DNA from: Symbiodinium natans
Lineage: Eukaryota > Sar > Dinophyceae > Suessiales > Symbiodiniaceae
Assembly: GCA_905221605.1 (NCBI GenBank)
Contig: CAJNDS010002701.1
Span: forward strand, 310,001 to 374,000
Direction of reading: 5' to 3'
DNA length: 64,000 nucleotides
The notes under the pieces are model-generated. The model had not been told where the DNA came from. It did not search any database and was given only the letters and a program-made list of their open reading frames with translations. Shown in pieces: positions 12,901 through 25,300 of this stretch. The stretch's first letter is position 1. The number at the start of each line of letters is the position of its first letter. Both the position numbers and the translations under genes were made by a program.

Positions 12901-15900
12901 GTCAATCCACCTGGTATGCCATTCAAAGAGCGCTCGGGTCCCAGCTCGGAAGAAACCACCACGACGATGCTTAGCTTAGCATCTCCAAGCTGTGTGGCTT
13001 CAGTTAAACTCAGCAGACTTGATTTGGCAGCCTCTTTCCGGTAGGTAAGCGGGTGCTTTCGCCTGCCTTTCAGGCATCAACTCGAATCTGCAAAGCCTTA
13101 TTCGACTCCCCGTGAAAAGCTCGCCCAAATCACGATACTGAGAAGAACCTCGACTCCGTTTCCGAGGGTTTCTGCAAGGGTGCCGTTATCCCGTTGAGAG
13201 GCATAGCATGGTGTTGCTACCTTCAGTTTCTCAGGTGAAAACATCAGCAACTTCCTCCGTGCCTGCCGGAACTTCGGCGTCCAGGCCAGAGATGACCAGT
13301 CTTGGCTATGACGTGCACCCGTCGTTGTCGTGTCACGTGCGAGGAGTATGTCCTTTTCTCTACGGATGATTTGTTCGAAGAGCGCCGGCCTCAAGCAGAT
13401 GGTTGCAGAATGGTGCAGGAGTTGGCCTTTTGCCTTGAGACTGCACGGGTTGGGAGGGGATGTTGGAATTCTCTTGGATGAGCTGTGTATTGTGCCTGGG
13501 ATACAGCATTGGATGATGCTTCTGTCCATGTGCAGATGCAGCGGTAACCTCATAAATCTCTGCAGGGCACGAACCTGCAAGCTGTACGACTGGAATCGAA
13601 AGCCCTGAGTCCTAAGTTGCGGTTCCAAGTCCAAGCAAAAGCCAGGCTTGCAGGTAGGAACTTAGAACTCATAGTCGACAGGAAGAACCTTATGTCCGTG
13701 GTCAACTGCGTCTACGCCCTTGGCAGGGCCCCCAAAATTCCACTCTGCAGTTTGGTGAGTCCATGGACAGGTTTCTTAAGAGATCTCAAGTCTCACGTGC
13801 CTGATGCTGTTAATTAAAACCCTGAAAATGTGAGCCTGCTTTTGTGTGCCAAGCTGCTAGAAAAGCGGCACCGTAGTAGTGTAGGCTTCAGCTTCAATTC
13901 CCCGAGAGGTGGTGCAGTGCAGCGCTCCGTCCCAGACTTCCTAGGCCACCGGGCGTGGGACCAGCTTGGGGCGGTTCAGAATCAGGGCTCCCGACAGATG
14001 CAACATTCAAGAAGAGTGCAAGTTTCAGCATCAAACCGTAAGGGCTCAACTGGAGAGATACACATAGGTGGAGCCTTCAGAGCGGTCAGTGCTGATGAGC
14101 ATCAAAATTTCCGAAGGGATGTACAACCCTAGCATGGAGCGCGCAGCCGCTAACTTACTAGCAGTTACGAGCATATATTTCCCTTCAGCAAGATGTCCAT
14201 CGGATGCGAAGGTCCAGCCTTTGGAGTGCCAGACACATCGAATACGAAGCGTGACCAGAAGCGAAACTTGGGCCCTGTGTCGCAGACTGGAGGCCATGCC
14301 GACATGCGTTTGAAATGACTGTAGGGGCGTGGGATGAACTTCGGTGTCTTGAGAGTTTGGAGTTGGGGGCTGGGATCGTTGCCTTCTGGGGCTTCGAGCC
14401 TTAGACTCGTTCACGGTGGTCGCAACCAGGCCTCTATGGTCCGCTTGAGCGCTCGCACGTGGACGTCGTCTCCAACTCCAACGTCCGCCAGCTATAGAGG
14501 GTGTGAGGGATGCAGTTGAGAAGCTGGAGAACTTGCTAGATTCGCAGAAGCTGCATGCATGTGGGAACCCATCGTTTGATAATGCGTTGGCAAGAAAGCA
14601 GGTTGTTTGCAAAGCGTGTTGCAGCCCCAAAGGCCACAAAAGAGCCGAGGTGCGTGTTGGTGGCTGCTAGCACCTTGAGCCTGCTTGGCTGTGTGAGAGG
14701 CGAGCGTTTGCCGAACGACCGTTCAAGGCCAAGAAATCTTCATCTTGGGCAACTCGAGAGGGGAGACTGGCTTCATAGTCAGGAGCGCTACTCTACCATC
14801 GATGTCATGTCGGAGCTAGGGATAGTATGGAAGAGGGTCCCTCCCCTAGAGTGTACGTAGCAGGTAGGGGTCGAGCAGCTGGAGTTTCCAGTCTTCCAGG
14901 CAATGTTGAAAACCAAAGCCAACTATGCAAAACCATGCCTTGAAAATTTGAAATCCTCGTGCCCCTTCAGACTTATAAGCATCCAAGCACCGATTCCTCA
15001 AAGTGTTAGCCCTCGAACCTAGAAAGTGCCGTGTTTGTCTGAGGTCTGGCAAGGAAGAAGGATTCCTACGATATGCTCTTTTACTAGCATAGTGCACGCA
15101 GATAGCTTCTTTCACTAGATTGCTGCAGCTTGCATGTAGGTGCCCAATCTGGAAGCGAAGTTTCGGTTTGGGTCCGAAGGAGGCAGAGATAATGGCAAAA
15201 AGGGCTGAGTCCAGATTGCTGGGACCGAGAGCACCCGGCAACGAAAAGAGACTCACAACTGTCGAGATGAAATCATCGAATGATGCAAGAAATTCGTTTG
15301 TCCAGGCGCAGCTTATGCTCACCGATTGCAGAAACGTCAGCGGTCTCCAACGTGAATAGCTTCAGGCTGCTTAGGCTTCAACACGTACAACCTTCTGGGA
15401 GATACCTTCTCCATAGCTGCAGGTCTTTCAACACTGACTGACAGCTGAATGATGTGAGAAGGTGAGCTCCTGTATCCGCAAAGCAGCAAGGCATCTGTGG
15501 TAGCTTCCCAAGAGTTTTGCCCATGCTAGCTTCAATGTCTGCCCAACCGGGGGGGGGGGGGGGTGCGAAATTTAGAACTGAGCTTGGCATCTCAAGTCTT
15601 TTGCGAAGCTACACAGGGCGCATGCATAATTTGCTCAAGCAGTGACCAGTGAAGCTTCGGCGACTGCAAATTCGATGTCTTTTGGCGAGTACTCCTTTGC
15701 CCACTTTGTTGCAAAGGAAAGACGCTGCACAATCATCCTGAGCCAAGCGTCATCTGCAGGTTTGCCAGCAGCATGCAGAATGCACAATCACGTAAAGTGT
15801 TGAGAGTCCCCCGGAGTCCAGGAAGATCCAGGAAAGCTTCACAAACCCAATGGCTTCCAAGGCCTTATAGCTCTCGCATCCAAGATCCGTAAAGAAGGGG

Positions 15901-16670
15901 AAGCCAGGAAGCCAAGCCGGCCCGGCTTGAATTCCTTGCGACTCGAGCCACAGATGGTACCGCAAGTATGTTGGGGTTGCTCTGACACGCATTCATGATC
16001 ATCGGCGTGTTCTCTGCTCAAGGGCGGGCCTAAACAGGGTTCACATCGTTTGAAAAACAGCACTTCGTGGTGTGTCTCTACACACCCTCCAGTCATCCGG
16101 AAGCGGACGTCGTTGTCAGCGAGTAGGGTACCGCAATCTCACTTCCAAACGCAGCCGTCAGAACGGATGCAGAACTTCTGGTTCAGGTACCTTGAACGAT
16201 TAATATACTACATGAACGTCTCGTACCAAAGCAGCGGGTCATGAGTTTTCGGACTCGAACGTGCAAGAGATCTGCAAGAGATCTGAGTGCACGCCTCGCA
16301 TGGCTCAAAGTGTTGTACTGAAGGTTAGTTGATACATGAGAGGCCTGGCATTGGAAACACCAGTGCAGCTCTTGGGATCGGGGATGCTTAGCAAGCTGCA
16401 GTTAACATAATTTCACCAAGTCAGCCAGTAACAACGCAAAGGGCATTCTAGGACAAGGACTCCGCAGAGAGCAAGGCTCAGAAATTCTGTAGGAAGAGCC
16501 TTCCTGTTTCATTTGCCCGATGCATCATGGGAGACACGCTATCCACACAGTCACAGGTGGATGGGAGCCTTGCTTGCATTGTTCAACATGTTTCAGCGAA
16601 CCGCAGTCCTGAAAAGTCTTGACGCACTAAGTTCCGAGTCAACAATTGTGGGAAAGATGTCTGGCATCCG
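9996..16670. other. Unassigned region
   Basis: No recognisable gene across this stretch. It contains an AT-rich island at about 12,423-12,590, a G15 run at 15,549-15,563 and a GGGA/GGAA-rich patch near 11,190. Competing open frames on both strands (for example 14,046-14,639 minus, 14,846-15,322 minus and 15,120-15,359 plus) carry no diagnostic motif. Confidence 0.3.
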
Positions 16671-16676
16671 TTTTGA

Positions 16677-16735
16677 TTTTTTCCTCTCCCTCTCTCTCTC
16701 TCTCTGTCGCTGTCCCTTTCTCTCTCTTGATATTT
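16677..16735. repeat. (TC)n microsatellite
   Basis: TC-rich run of about 60 bp (ttcctctccctctctc..., broken by gtcgctgtccc) directly upstream of a 19-bp duplication. Confidence 0.8.
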
Positions 16736-16780
16736 CGTTTTTCTCCACCTTCGGTGTGGGGTTGTTAGATTTTTAAACTC

Positions 16781-16965
16781 AACTCTTCTCCTCGCCCGGA
16801 ACTCTTCTCCTCGCCCGGTCTACAGAGACTCCCTGGAGTGCCCAACCCCAGAATGAGACTCCCTGAGTGCCCAATTCCAGAGACTTTCTGGAGTGCCCAA
16901 CCCGGAGACTCCCGGAGTGCCCATGAAGTGCCCAACCCAGAGACTCCCGGAGTGTCAAGCCCAAT
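16781..16965. repeat. Short tandem and degenerate tandem repeats
   Basis: Two perfect copies of aactcttctcctcgcccgg (16,781-16,799 and 16,800-16,818) are followed from about 16,825 by about five diverged copies of a 25-30 bp unit with the core gagactcccggagtgccc. Confidence 0.8.
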
Positions 16966-17161
16966 TGCAAGCAAAAACTAAGAAAGCGTATTTGAATCAA
17001 TGTGCCTTTGTTTGAACATCTTATTTGCGCTCTTTCCTTAGCGAGGAGCAAGGTGGGGATGTTCGAAGTAAAATAATTTGTTTGTCTTTCTCACTCGCTC
17101 TCTGTCTCACAAGCAATTCCCGAGATTGCGCTGGAATGACGTTCTGCTGAAGCATGTTCAG

Positions 17162-17546
17162 GTTGATGACATTTTTGTGTCTGTGCTGAGGAGTCAGGCT
17201 CCAGTGCAGCTGCGGCCATGGAGGGACGACGGAAGCGTGCGGGCCTTGGGTATTGGGTTTGACCTCTGTTTCTCGCCCACAAACGCGCATGTGTGCAAAG
17301 GATTGAGTTAGATTGATCTTCAATTCAAAGTGCTGGCGCTGGTTGAAACGCTGAGGCCTCGTCAAATTTTGGTGATGTCACCCCACCTCTTTTGCAGATG
17401 GAGTTCCGCACATTGTGGTCAAAAAGGGCTGCTATCGACCTGCCTCTTCTTCAGATGCAAAAAGAAGAACCGATAGCACCAAATTTTCATCCAAACATGT
17501 CACACATGCGTGGGCAAAGTTGCCATGCTGCACCGCCGAAAGCTGA
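17162..17546 (+). CDS. Two phase-compatible exons of an unknown gene
   Basis: Exon a (17,162-17,249) follows gttcag| and ends phase 1 before GTATTG. It encodes a segment containing VDDIFVSVLRSQ and LRPWRDDGSVRAL. Exon b starts at 17,398 after cttttgcag|. Its first two bases complete the split codon (G+AT = Asp), and it continues DGVPHIVVKKGCYRP in frame to a TGA at 17,544-17,546, or to an earlier GC donor near 17,536. The matching phase and good codon bias support a real gene, but I recognise no family. More exons are expected on both sides, and the product is partial. Confidence 0.4.
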
Positions 17547-19730
17547 ACGCTTGAAGTTCCTGAGGTTTCTGCGTGAGAACGTAGAACATGTCGAAAATTG
17601 GTGTCTTTACTTTTCCAAACTCTGAAAAGCATTTTCTCGCCGTCCCAAACAGGGTTGCCAGAAATCGGGCTTGCTCTTTAGATGCTATGTACCGTAGGAT
17701 GCGGCCTCCGCCCTAAGTCTCATCCTTACGGCTTACTTGTGAGCTTGTTGCGAATCGTCTCCCTGAGCCCAAGTTGCCTTAAGCCGCTTAAGCCTAGATT
17801 CCCTAGATTCAAGATCCCAGGGCGACGAGTCTCGTCCGCGGGGCTGGCCAGGCAAAGGGAGTGAAGCACATCGGGGTTGGGGGCTCTGGCCCTTGAATTG
17901 CGTTTCTACGCGGTGCGTGGGACTTATCTTAGGGGCGAATGTGAGGGGTCCTTGGCTGGGATCATCCAGATAATGAGCGACCAGGTCGTAAAAAGCTCCT
18001 CAGCACGCAGACATACGCAAATGATCATGAGCCCCGGATCAGACCCTTAAAATCGAAGTACGGCAGTCCAAAATGAGTTATCCAGTTTTAGGGCGCCACG
18101 CCGCAGGGCCAGTCAGAAGCCGTCCGCTAACGGCGCAGGAGTCGACAGTGCTTGAATTTCTTCACAGAGGGAATCTATTGTTAACGCTCAATCTTGTGGA
18201 CTTGCGATTGGCCGATGTAGGGGTCTGTCCGTCGTTTTGTGGACTTCCGGCCCACGGTTTGCTTGGGACCTGCCTCTCGGATTTCTGGATCACGCGATTT
18301 GAAATTCCCACACATCTTGCACATCCTAAAGCTTTCTGTGAGGAGATGAGCGATGCCTTCAAGCAGAGCTTCCTCCGCATGGTCACCCTGCTCTAGTTCT
18401 TGCAGTCCTTGCCCGCAAGCTTGGCATGCCCACCATGCCCACCCATGCCCGCTGGTCGAGCTTTTTTGCTTGGCAATCGTCGAGCATTATGCAAGCTCTG
18501 ACGCTGCATGAAGGTACCTGTAAAGACCCTCGTGCTGTCAACTGATACGAAGAAAGCCTTGCAATTCCATGCCAGGCCTCCTTGTATGCACCCCAATAGC
18601 TCCAACACCAGGCCAGCGAAAGTCGTGATGATTGGCACCTACGCATGGCCTCGGAGCCACGTCCACGAGATGACTGGGACGAGGCTGGTGGTCGCGGGAG
18701 TTAAAGAACACTGCAGCCCAAGGATCATTGGGGTGTGCACTTGGTTAGCTTCGGGATCATCCGAGAGCGCAGGCTGTGCATGCTTTTCTGTGCAGGGAAG
18801 CAGTCATTGATGTTGACACTGTTGACATTCGATTCTCGATGCAGCAGTTTAACCTTGAGCGCATTGTGCAATGCTTTCTCTAGCGGAGTCACAAGGTATT
18901 CTGGGAAAGTGTAGCGGAATGACCCAAGCTCAGGCCTTCGGAACAGACACGGCACCATGGCAGCAAGGGACTAGCCGCAGCTATCTGCCAGCCCGTACGC
19001 AAGAGGATGCGGCACAGGGCCCTGCGGGGCCGAGATGTCGTCGCTGGCAGGTCACAAAGTTGATAGAACCCTCCACAAGAAGCCTTTGAACTGCGACTTT
19101 CTGTGAACCTTGCGCAAAGGCAGCGAGACGCTACGACGCGGCTTTGCAAGAGCGTGTCTATCTAGGCCTCTTGGTTCAAGCACTTCATGGCAATTTGATT
19201 CGGATCAATTGAAGTCTTTGCGCCTATCTGAGAGCGCACGTTGCAAGCCTAACCACACGAATCCCGACTTTAAACGTGCTAAACGCCTTGCGCATGGAAT
19301 GAAACAAATACCCCAAAGGCTTGGCACCAGCGATTTTCCACTCGGACGACGAATTGGCTGAGGCTTGTGAACATGCTCGGGTTCAGGGCTGCAGGGAGCT
19401 TGTCTGAGCCCTCTAAATGCACCATCGCCTAAAGAGGAAACCTTGGCATATATCGGTGGACGCCTCGGATGTTGGCGCGAATGTGAGACCTAGACACACA
19501 TGACATCTCATGACTCATGTGGCTCAGCCTTCGGTTCTCAGATAGGGAATCTACTAGCCGCATAGAGTTTCCCGTTTAGCTTTGGAGCCTAAACGCCCAA
19601 GCTGATACGTTTCCATCAAGACAGCATGGCTTGCGAGGACCGGGGGCTCAGACGACTCAGAAGCCCGAAAGGCCTGCAACACCTTGACCCCCGAACTGGT
19701 CGTTTTCTTTTCTTCATGAAGCACCCAGCT

Positions 19731-20852
19731 TCAGTGGATTTCAAGACTGAAGAACTTATAGACGGGGTAGGATGGGTAGAATAGGAATATCGAACACCTC
19801 GCGGCCCTTCTCCCTCCAAGCTCTCGAAGCTGCGAGGCAGAGAATGAAGAAACTGCTTCGCAGAGCCCGAACCGCTCGAGGTCACCGAAGTTGCCTGCAC
19901 CCCTCTCCCCTGTGAGCGGGGGTGGAGTCCCTTCTCTTGGCCATGTTTTGGGACCTTCAGGTTCATAGAGAAGACTTACCTGCAACCCCGGTTCAGGACC
20001 ATTTGCTGTTTGAAGGTTTGTCGGCCAACCTGCCTCAAAGGCTTTACGTGGCTGAGTCTGGCTCAGGTCACAATGATGCCACTGAAATGCCCAGATCCCT
20101 CTCGTATCTGCGAGCCTCCGCTCTTGTGTCGTTCTCTCCAGGCTGGGTATTCCAAGTGCCTCCAGCAGTTCCAAGGCGCAGAATGGCGAGGGCTTCTCAC
20201 GGGTCAAGTCAGCGTGTGCCTCAAGTCCTTCTTTGCTGACATGAGTAATCTGAGTAATCGTTCGCCCGCAAAGTCTGAGCACTGAAGCCCTGGCCCCTCG
20301 CAGCATCCCAAGCGGAGCAATCTCAAGAAGTAGATTTCTCTGGACTGCAGAACGTTTAAACGAACTGGAAAGAAGCTGAAGAGAGATCCTGGCCAGGCTG
20401 GCCCTTCGCGCGTTACCGCAAAAGCGAGGAGAGCGGCTCGAGACTCTATACACTTCTCCGCTTAAAGAGCACCTTTCCCTCCGAGCCACAACTTCACTTC
20501 TTGAGTCCACTATGCTTATAAGCCCGATTCTCCGATCCGATGATCCCATCCCCCCTGCGGACGCGAGGAGCCTCCGCCTCGATCCACTGCCACCACTGCC
20601 CAAGGCAGCAGCACAGTCTCTCTGCTCAGAAGGGACTTTGAAGTTGGGCTTCTTAGGTGTGTTGACCTCCTCATGATAACCCCCCCCCCCCCCCGCCGTC
20701 TCAATTGATTTTTGTTTCCGCCCCGACCCCCATTGAAGGGGGGGGGGGGTCGGGCTGTCCTGAGCCGCCCCCAAGCCCTGACCTACCCAAAAGGGCACAC
20801 AGAAAAACAAATCGGCCCCGGGCCGGGGTTCCTTAATTGAGGCGGGGTTCAT
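19731..20852 (-). CDS. Hypothetical 373-codon open frame
   Basis: This is the longest intact frame outside the retrotransposon and it starts with a true ATG (20,850-20,852). The predicted product is Arg/Ser/Leu-rich, contains a Gly run encoded by the C15 tract, and shows no recognisable domain, signal peptide or membrane segment. Host genes in this window are split into short exons, so a 1.1-kb uninterrupted frame would be atypical. It may be a chance open frame in GC-rich DNA, a retrocopy, or a real intron-poor gene. I could not decide. Confidence 0.25.
   Translation of the reverse strand: MNPASIKEPRPGADLFFCVPFWVGQGLGAAQDSPTPPPLQWGSGRKQKSIETAGGGGGYHEEVNTPKKPNFKVPSEQRDCAAALGSGGSGSRRRLLASAGGMGSSDRRIGLISIVDSRSEVVARRERCSLSGEVYRVSSRSPRFCGNARRASLARISLQLLSSSFKRSAVQRNLLLEIAPLGMLRGARASVLRLCGRTITQITHVSKEGLEAHADLTREKPSPFCALELLEALGIPSLERTTQERRLADTRGIWAFQWHHCDLSQTQPRKAFEAGWPTNLQTANGPEPGLQVSLLYEPEGPKTWPREGTPPPLTGERGAGNFGDLERFGLCEAVSSFSASQLRELGGRRAARCSIFLFYPSYPVYKFFSLEIH
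20720..20756. repeat. GC-rich inverted repeat (hairpin)
   Basis: ccgaccccc, then attgaa, then a G12 run ending in gtcgg. The arms can pair as ccgaccccc with the complement at the 3' side, giving a stable short hairpin built around a poly-G run. Confidence 0.6.
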
Positions 20853-22442
20853 AATTTAATTCCGGGCTTGGGGTTCTCAACTGAGGGGGGTTTATAAAAG
20901 TGAGGTTAGCATGAAGACCCCATATCAGCCATACATCATCTCGTTACACTTACAGCGTATTGTGTTATATGATGGTGATTTCACGATATGATGTGAGAAT
21001 ACGCTTGTATAAACAAACAGGACCATGGAAGGATCACGAAAGCTAGAATAGCTAGCTTGAGTTTTGGCTCCTCCAGAACTCACGACGCATGGGCCACATG
21101 GGTCACAAAAAGGTTTTTTCCATTGCACAGTTCAAAGCCTCGGAGAGCACAGACAGCATAGTGCTGTGATCAAAGGTGGCCTTTCCATGTCTTGGTTTGG
21201 GCGCTTGGGACAGAGGATCTCAATACAGGAGAGTTCACGGAGCTTCGGTGTGCTTAACTACGTAGATTTGTCAACTGGATGCTTGGGGGGTTTGCAAGAA
21301 GAGAACAAAGCAAAATGTTCTTATCGGCCCCTGTCAATAGAGTAATATACAGTACTTATACAGTAATTTCGAGCATTATTGAGTAGTTAATACGTAGTCA
21401 TAGATAGTAAAATCTAGTACTTGCTTCTTAAAAATATAGAGTATAATGATTTCTATGTACGCGTTTTTGAAGACCAAGGCGGCGGGCCGAAGCTTGGAAA
21501 GACTTCCAGGTGCCAATAAGGCCGGGGGTTTCGGGAAATCGGGCCTACAGCGCTAAAAAAATGCCTCCGACTGTTCGAATCCCGAGTAGTCTTCGTCCCC
21601 TTGCAGATTTCCGATCTGGTTTCTGAGCTCCAGCCGAATTGAAGAATCCGCAGATCCATTCATTCTGATGCCTCTCCCGCGTCATGTTACGAGAGCCTCA
21701 ACTTGGGGGTTTTCTCAGTGGTGTGGAGTCGGCAGCCATGTCTCTTCCCTTAGTCGCTGACCAGATCTTTGGCACATTCAGGGCTGAAAATTCAAGAGCC
21801 AATGAACAACACACGATTGAATCCCAGGCCTAAGCTGTTGTACGCCTTTGCAACTGCTCAGCCTCTGCTTCAGGATGATCTCTTCGCAGATAATGCAGCA
21901 CAACAGGACCTACATCGCAAAGAAGCAACCCAAAACCTCTTTGTCAATTATTGCTTTCTCTCGTGAGCGTAGCAGCTACCTAGGACCTAGTACTTACAAC
22001 CTTTCATCCCGCTCCCCCCCTTTGCTTTCGAAGGCACACTTTTGTCCATTTTGACAACCCAGAGAAGTTGGCCTTGTTCGAACGCTTGGCCGGCAGGGCA
22101 AGCGCCTTCGTTGCATTATCTCGATCGTGCCCTCGAGCGAACACATGGTTCGTCGCTTTCTGAAAGAGATTGGCGCATGCACAATTGCTCGCCGCCTTCT
22201 TTCGAGTTGCCATTGAGAGGTTTGTTTGGGGAAGGCATCAAGTCAATGCTTGTTGCCTTCGACCCTCCAGGACGTTTTCTTGTTTTGCTCCCTTCTGATG
22301 ATGTTTTGTGTTGATTGGCTGTGTGGTTCAGGCAGGCTGTCGAGCCTTGTTGCAGCATGACCCGCAGGTAGGCGTAATAAGACCTTGATTGCCGTATTGA
22401 TCGCTTTTGTCGTCAACATCGGTTCAGACTGTCATGCCGTTT

Positions 22443-23096
<654 letters not shown>

Positions 23097-23270
23097 ATTC
23101 GGAGTCTCGGAGCCAAGGGTTCACAGCCAGTCTGCTCCGGCGCTGTTGGGCGGCTACGACGATACGCCCCTCCATGGCCTGGAGCAAGACCAGTCTCGCG
23201 GTTGCACTGCGCTTTAAGGCAAGCTCACGAGATCCGCAAATACGACAAGCCCGACAAGCCCTGAGCCGAA

Positions 23271-23499
23271 AGGTGAATTGGACAGCAGTGACAGCAGGGC
23301 AAGTGATGCAAGTGACACTTTGACAGTGGGCTCAGGAGGTTCAAGGCCCATCGGGAGACCTCTTGAGGCACGTAGTCTAGCGCCTTCGCCACCTAGGCTC
23401 AGCACCTCTTCAGCTCCTGCGTGCGTTAAGACACGTCTCGAGCAGCCACGCCAGCGCCAGCAGACAGAGTCCGAAGCACGGCATGAGCCGCCAGGATGA
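23271..23499 (+). CDS. Putative terminal exon, Ser-rich tail
   Basis: After gccgaaag| the frame opens with GELDSSDSRASDASD and runs 75 codons to TGA at 23,497-23,499. The product is Ser/Pro/Arg-rich and probably disordered, typical of a C-terminal tail. The frame remains open upstream to a TAA near 23,215. An overlapping minus-strand frame exists but is less protein-like. Function unknown. Confidence 0.3.
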
Positions 23500-25191
23500 G
23501 ATATGGACCTTCGGGAGGTTTCGGGTTTCTGGTGCTTGTGTGAGTATCTTGGGTGTTGTTGAGCCCTCTTGGCCTTTGTGGTGGACACACAAAAACCCCC
23601 CGACATTGGGAAACGACCCCCCAGGACTAGGATATTGGGCTCGTCTACGTAGTGACTTGCTGACCCAGGTTCGGGCATCTTCAAATCGGCACAAGCCAAA
23701 CTTTTTAGCGAGGGGGGGGGGGGGACCGAAGTGCAGACTGACTGAATTGGGTGCAGCAATACACAGTTGAGTTGTGCTCCCAAAACATGCGATCGCCTCT
23801 TGTGTGGTCAACTGCAAAGTTAATGTTTAAGTTGAAGCACTGGCGAAAAGTTTGGGATTCGATGCTTTTTTGCGTTCTCATGTCTACAAAGCTTTGTATT
23901 GGAGACACGAGGTCGAGGGTTGCTCCCATCCGAGCTTCTAGCTTGAAAGGATGAACACATGCCGACAATTCCTGCCTAGATGCAGGATTGCAGGGATTGC
24001 TGAAGTGAACACAGAAACGCTCTCTGCACTTTGACGCCCAAGCATCTGGCCAGCTGCCGTCATTGACAGCATCAAGCGATGAAACAGACTACTCGTGCTC
24101 TAAGTGTTGCTCTACTGAGGCGTGGCGAATGTCGTCGAGCCCTCAGCGGGAAGGGCGACCGTGGAGCTGTGTTACCGTGTGCATGCCGTGGTGTTGGTAA
24201 TCAGGGGCCACCATCGTGGCCCCCAATTTCTGCAGTAGATGGGGAAAGGGAGGTTGAATGTTGCATTTTTTTGCTGGACTTCGCTTGCAGCTTCTGCTGC
24301 TGGAACATACGATGCTGATGCGTCGCTGTATCGTGGGAAATCAATATGCGTACTTTCAGCGAAGTTTTCGAGCACGTCACTTCCGAGCATGAGAAACATA
24401 GCACCAGCTCTTTTGCGGCAAGTGTTGGGCTTTCTTTTTGCCAAGCCGAGAAGATTGCAAGTTAGATCTTCCCGGAAGACATACAAAGGCTACGCAGTGT
24501 CTACACTATCCAGCATCTTTAGGCATGGACAAAGTCCCGCCTGCGCCCATTTTAGGAACTCGGCAAAGACTCAACGCAATACAACAAAGCATACAGCCGA
24601 GGCCCGTGCGCCTACTTTCTGTACAAGCTTCTCGGCTGAAAGGGCTGCGGTGGATGTACAATACAGTCCGAATGCCACTTCGCCACATTGTCTGGCATGA
24701 AGCTTCTGGTTCGTACGGGGAGTGTCTCCCCCCCCAATGCCAATGTGCAAGTCTCGCCTTGAAGTGGTGACCTGTCAGGCGGGATGGCTGCCGTCTAGGT
24801 GCGGCTTGCCTCTTGGCAGCTGTCAAAAAAGTGTCTTTGGACTTCAGACAGAGGAAGGATCTTGCGCGGCATGCGTTACTTCTTTGGCTTCTGGGTTTGG
24901 GGTTAATGCCACTTGGTGCATATTCTTGATCATGCTAAAATGATTAAAAGCACATGCTGTTCCGTTACTATTGCCGAAGCCCGCTCCAAGCACCAATGCG
25001 CACCAATGCGCAGCACGTCAACGTACTAAAACGATTGCTCAAGAAGCCAAAGACGTGACGCATCGTGACGCCTTGCAAGGAACCTCGAAACTCCCAAGAT
25101 TGCATCTGTACAATGTAGACAACGCCTTGAAAACCCACAGATGCTCCATCGCCTCTCGCACCAGGTGAGTTTTGTCACCTTTGCCCAAAAG

Positions 25192-25300
25192 GCGAGGCGA
25201 ACCGGAGAAGCAAGAAGGCAAAGGCGAAGCCCAAGAACCGCCAGAGGCGATCTCGGAAGAGTTGGAGTTCGGAGATTGGGCCAACTTGGGGTCATTATTC
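25192..25300 (+). CDS. Putative orphan exon, acidic product
   Basis: It starts with AG|G (cccaaaag|G) and ends before a good donor, GTGAGC, at 25,301. It encodes 36 codons of charged sequence containing EAISEELEFGDWANLGSLF. Length, acceptor and donor fit the exon pattern of this genome. No known domain and no confirmed neighbour exon. Confidence 0.35.

Larger units (their letters stand above)
17547..22442. other. Unassigned region with low-complexity features
   Basis: It contains a short ATGCCCACC-type direct repeat near 18,425, C15 and G12 runs (20,680-20,694; 20,738-20,749) and an AT-rich, AGTA-rich block at about 21,330-21,450. One long minus-strand frame (19,731-20,852) is listed separately. 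Nothing else could be assigned. Confidence 0.35.
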
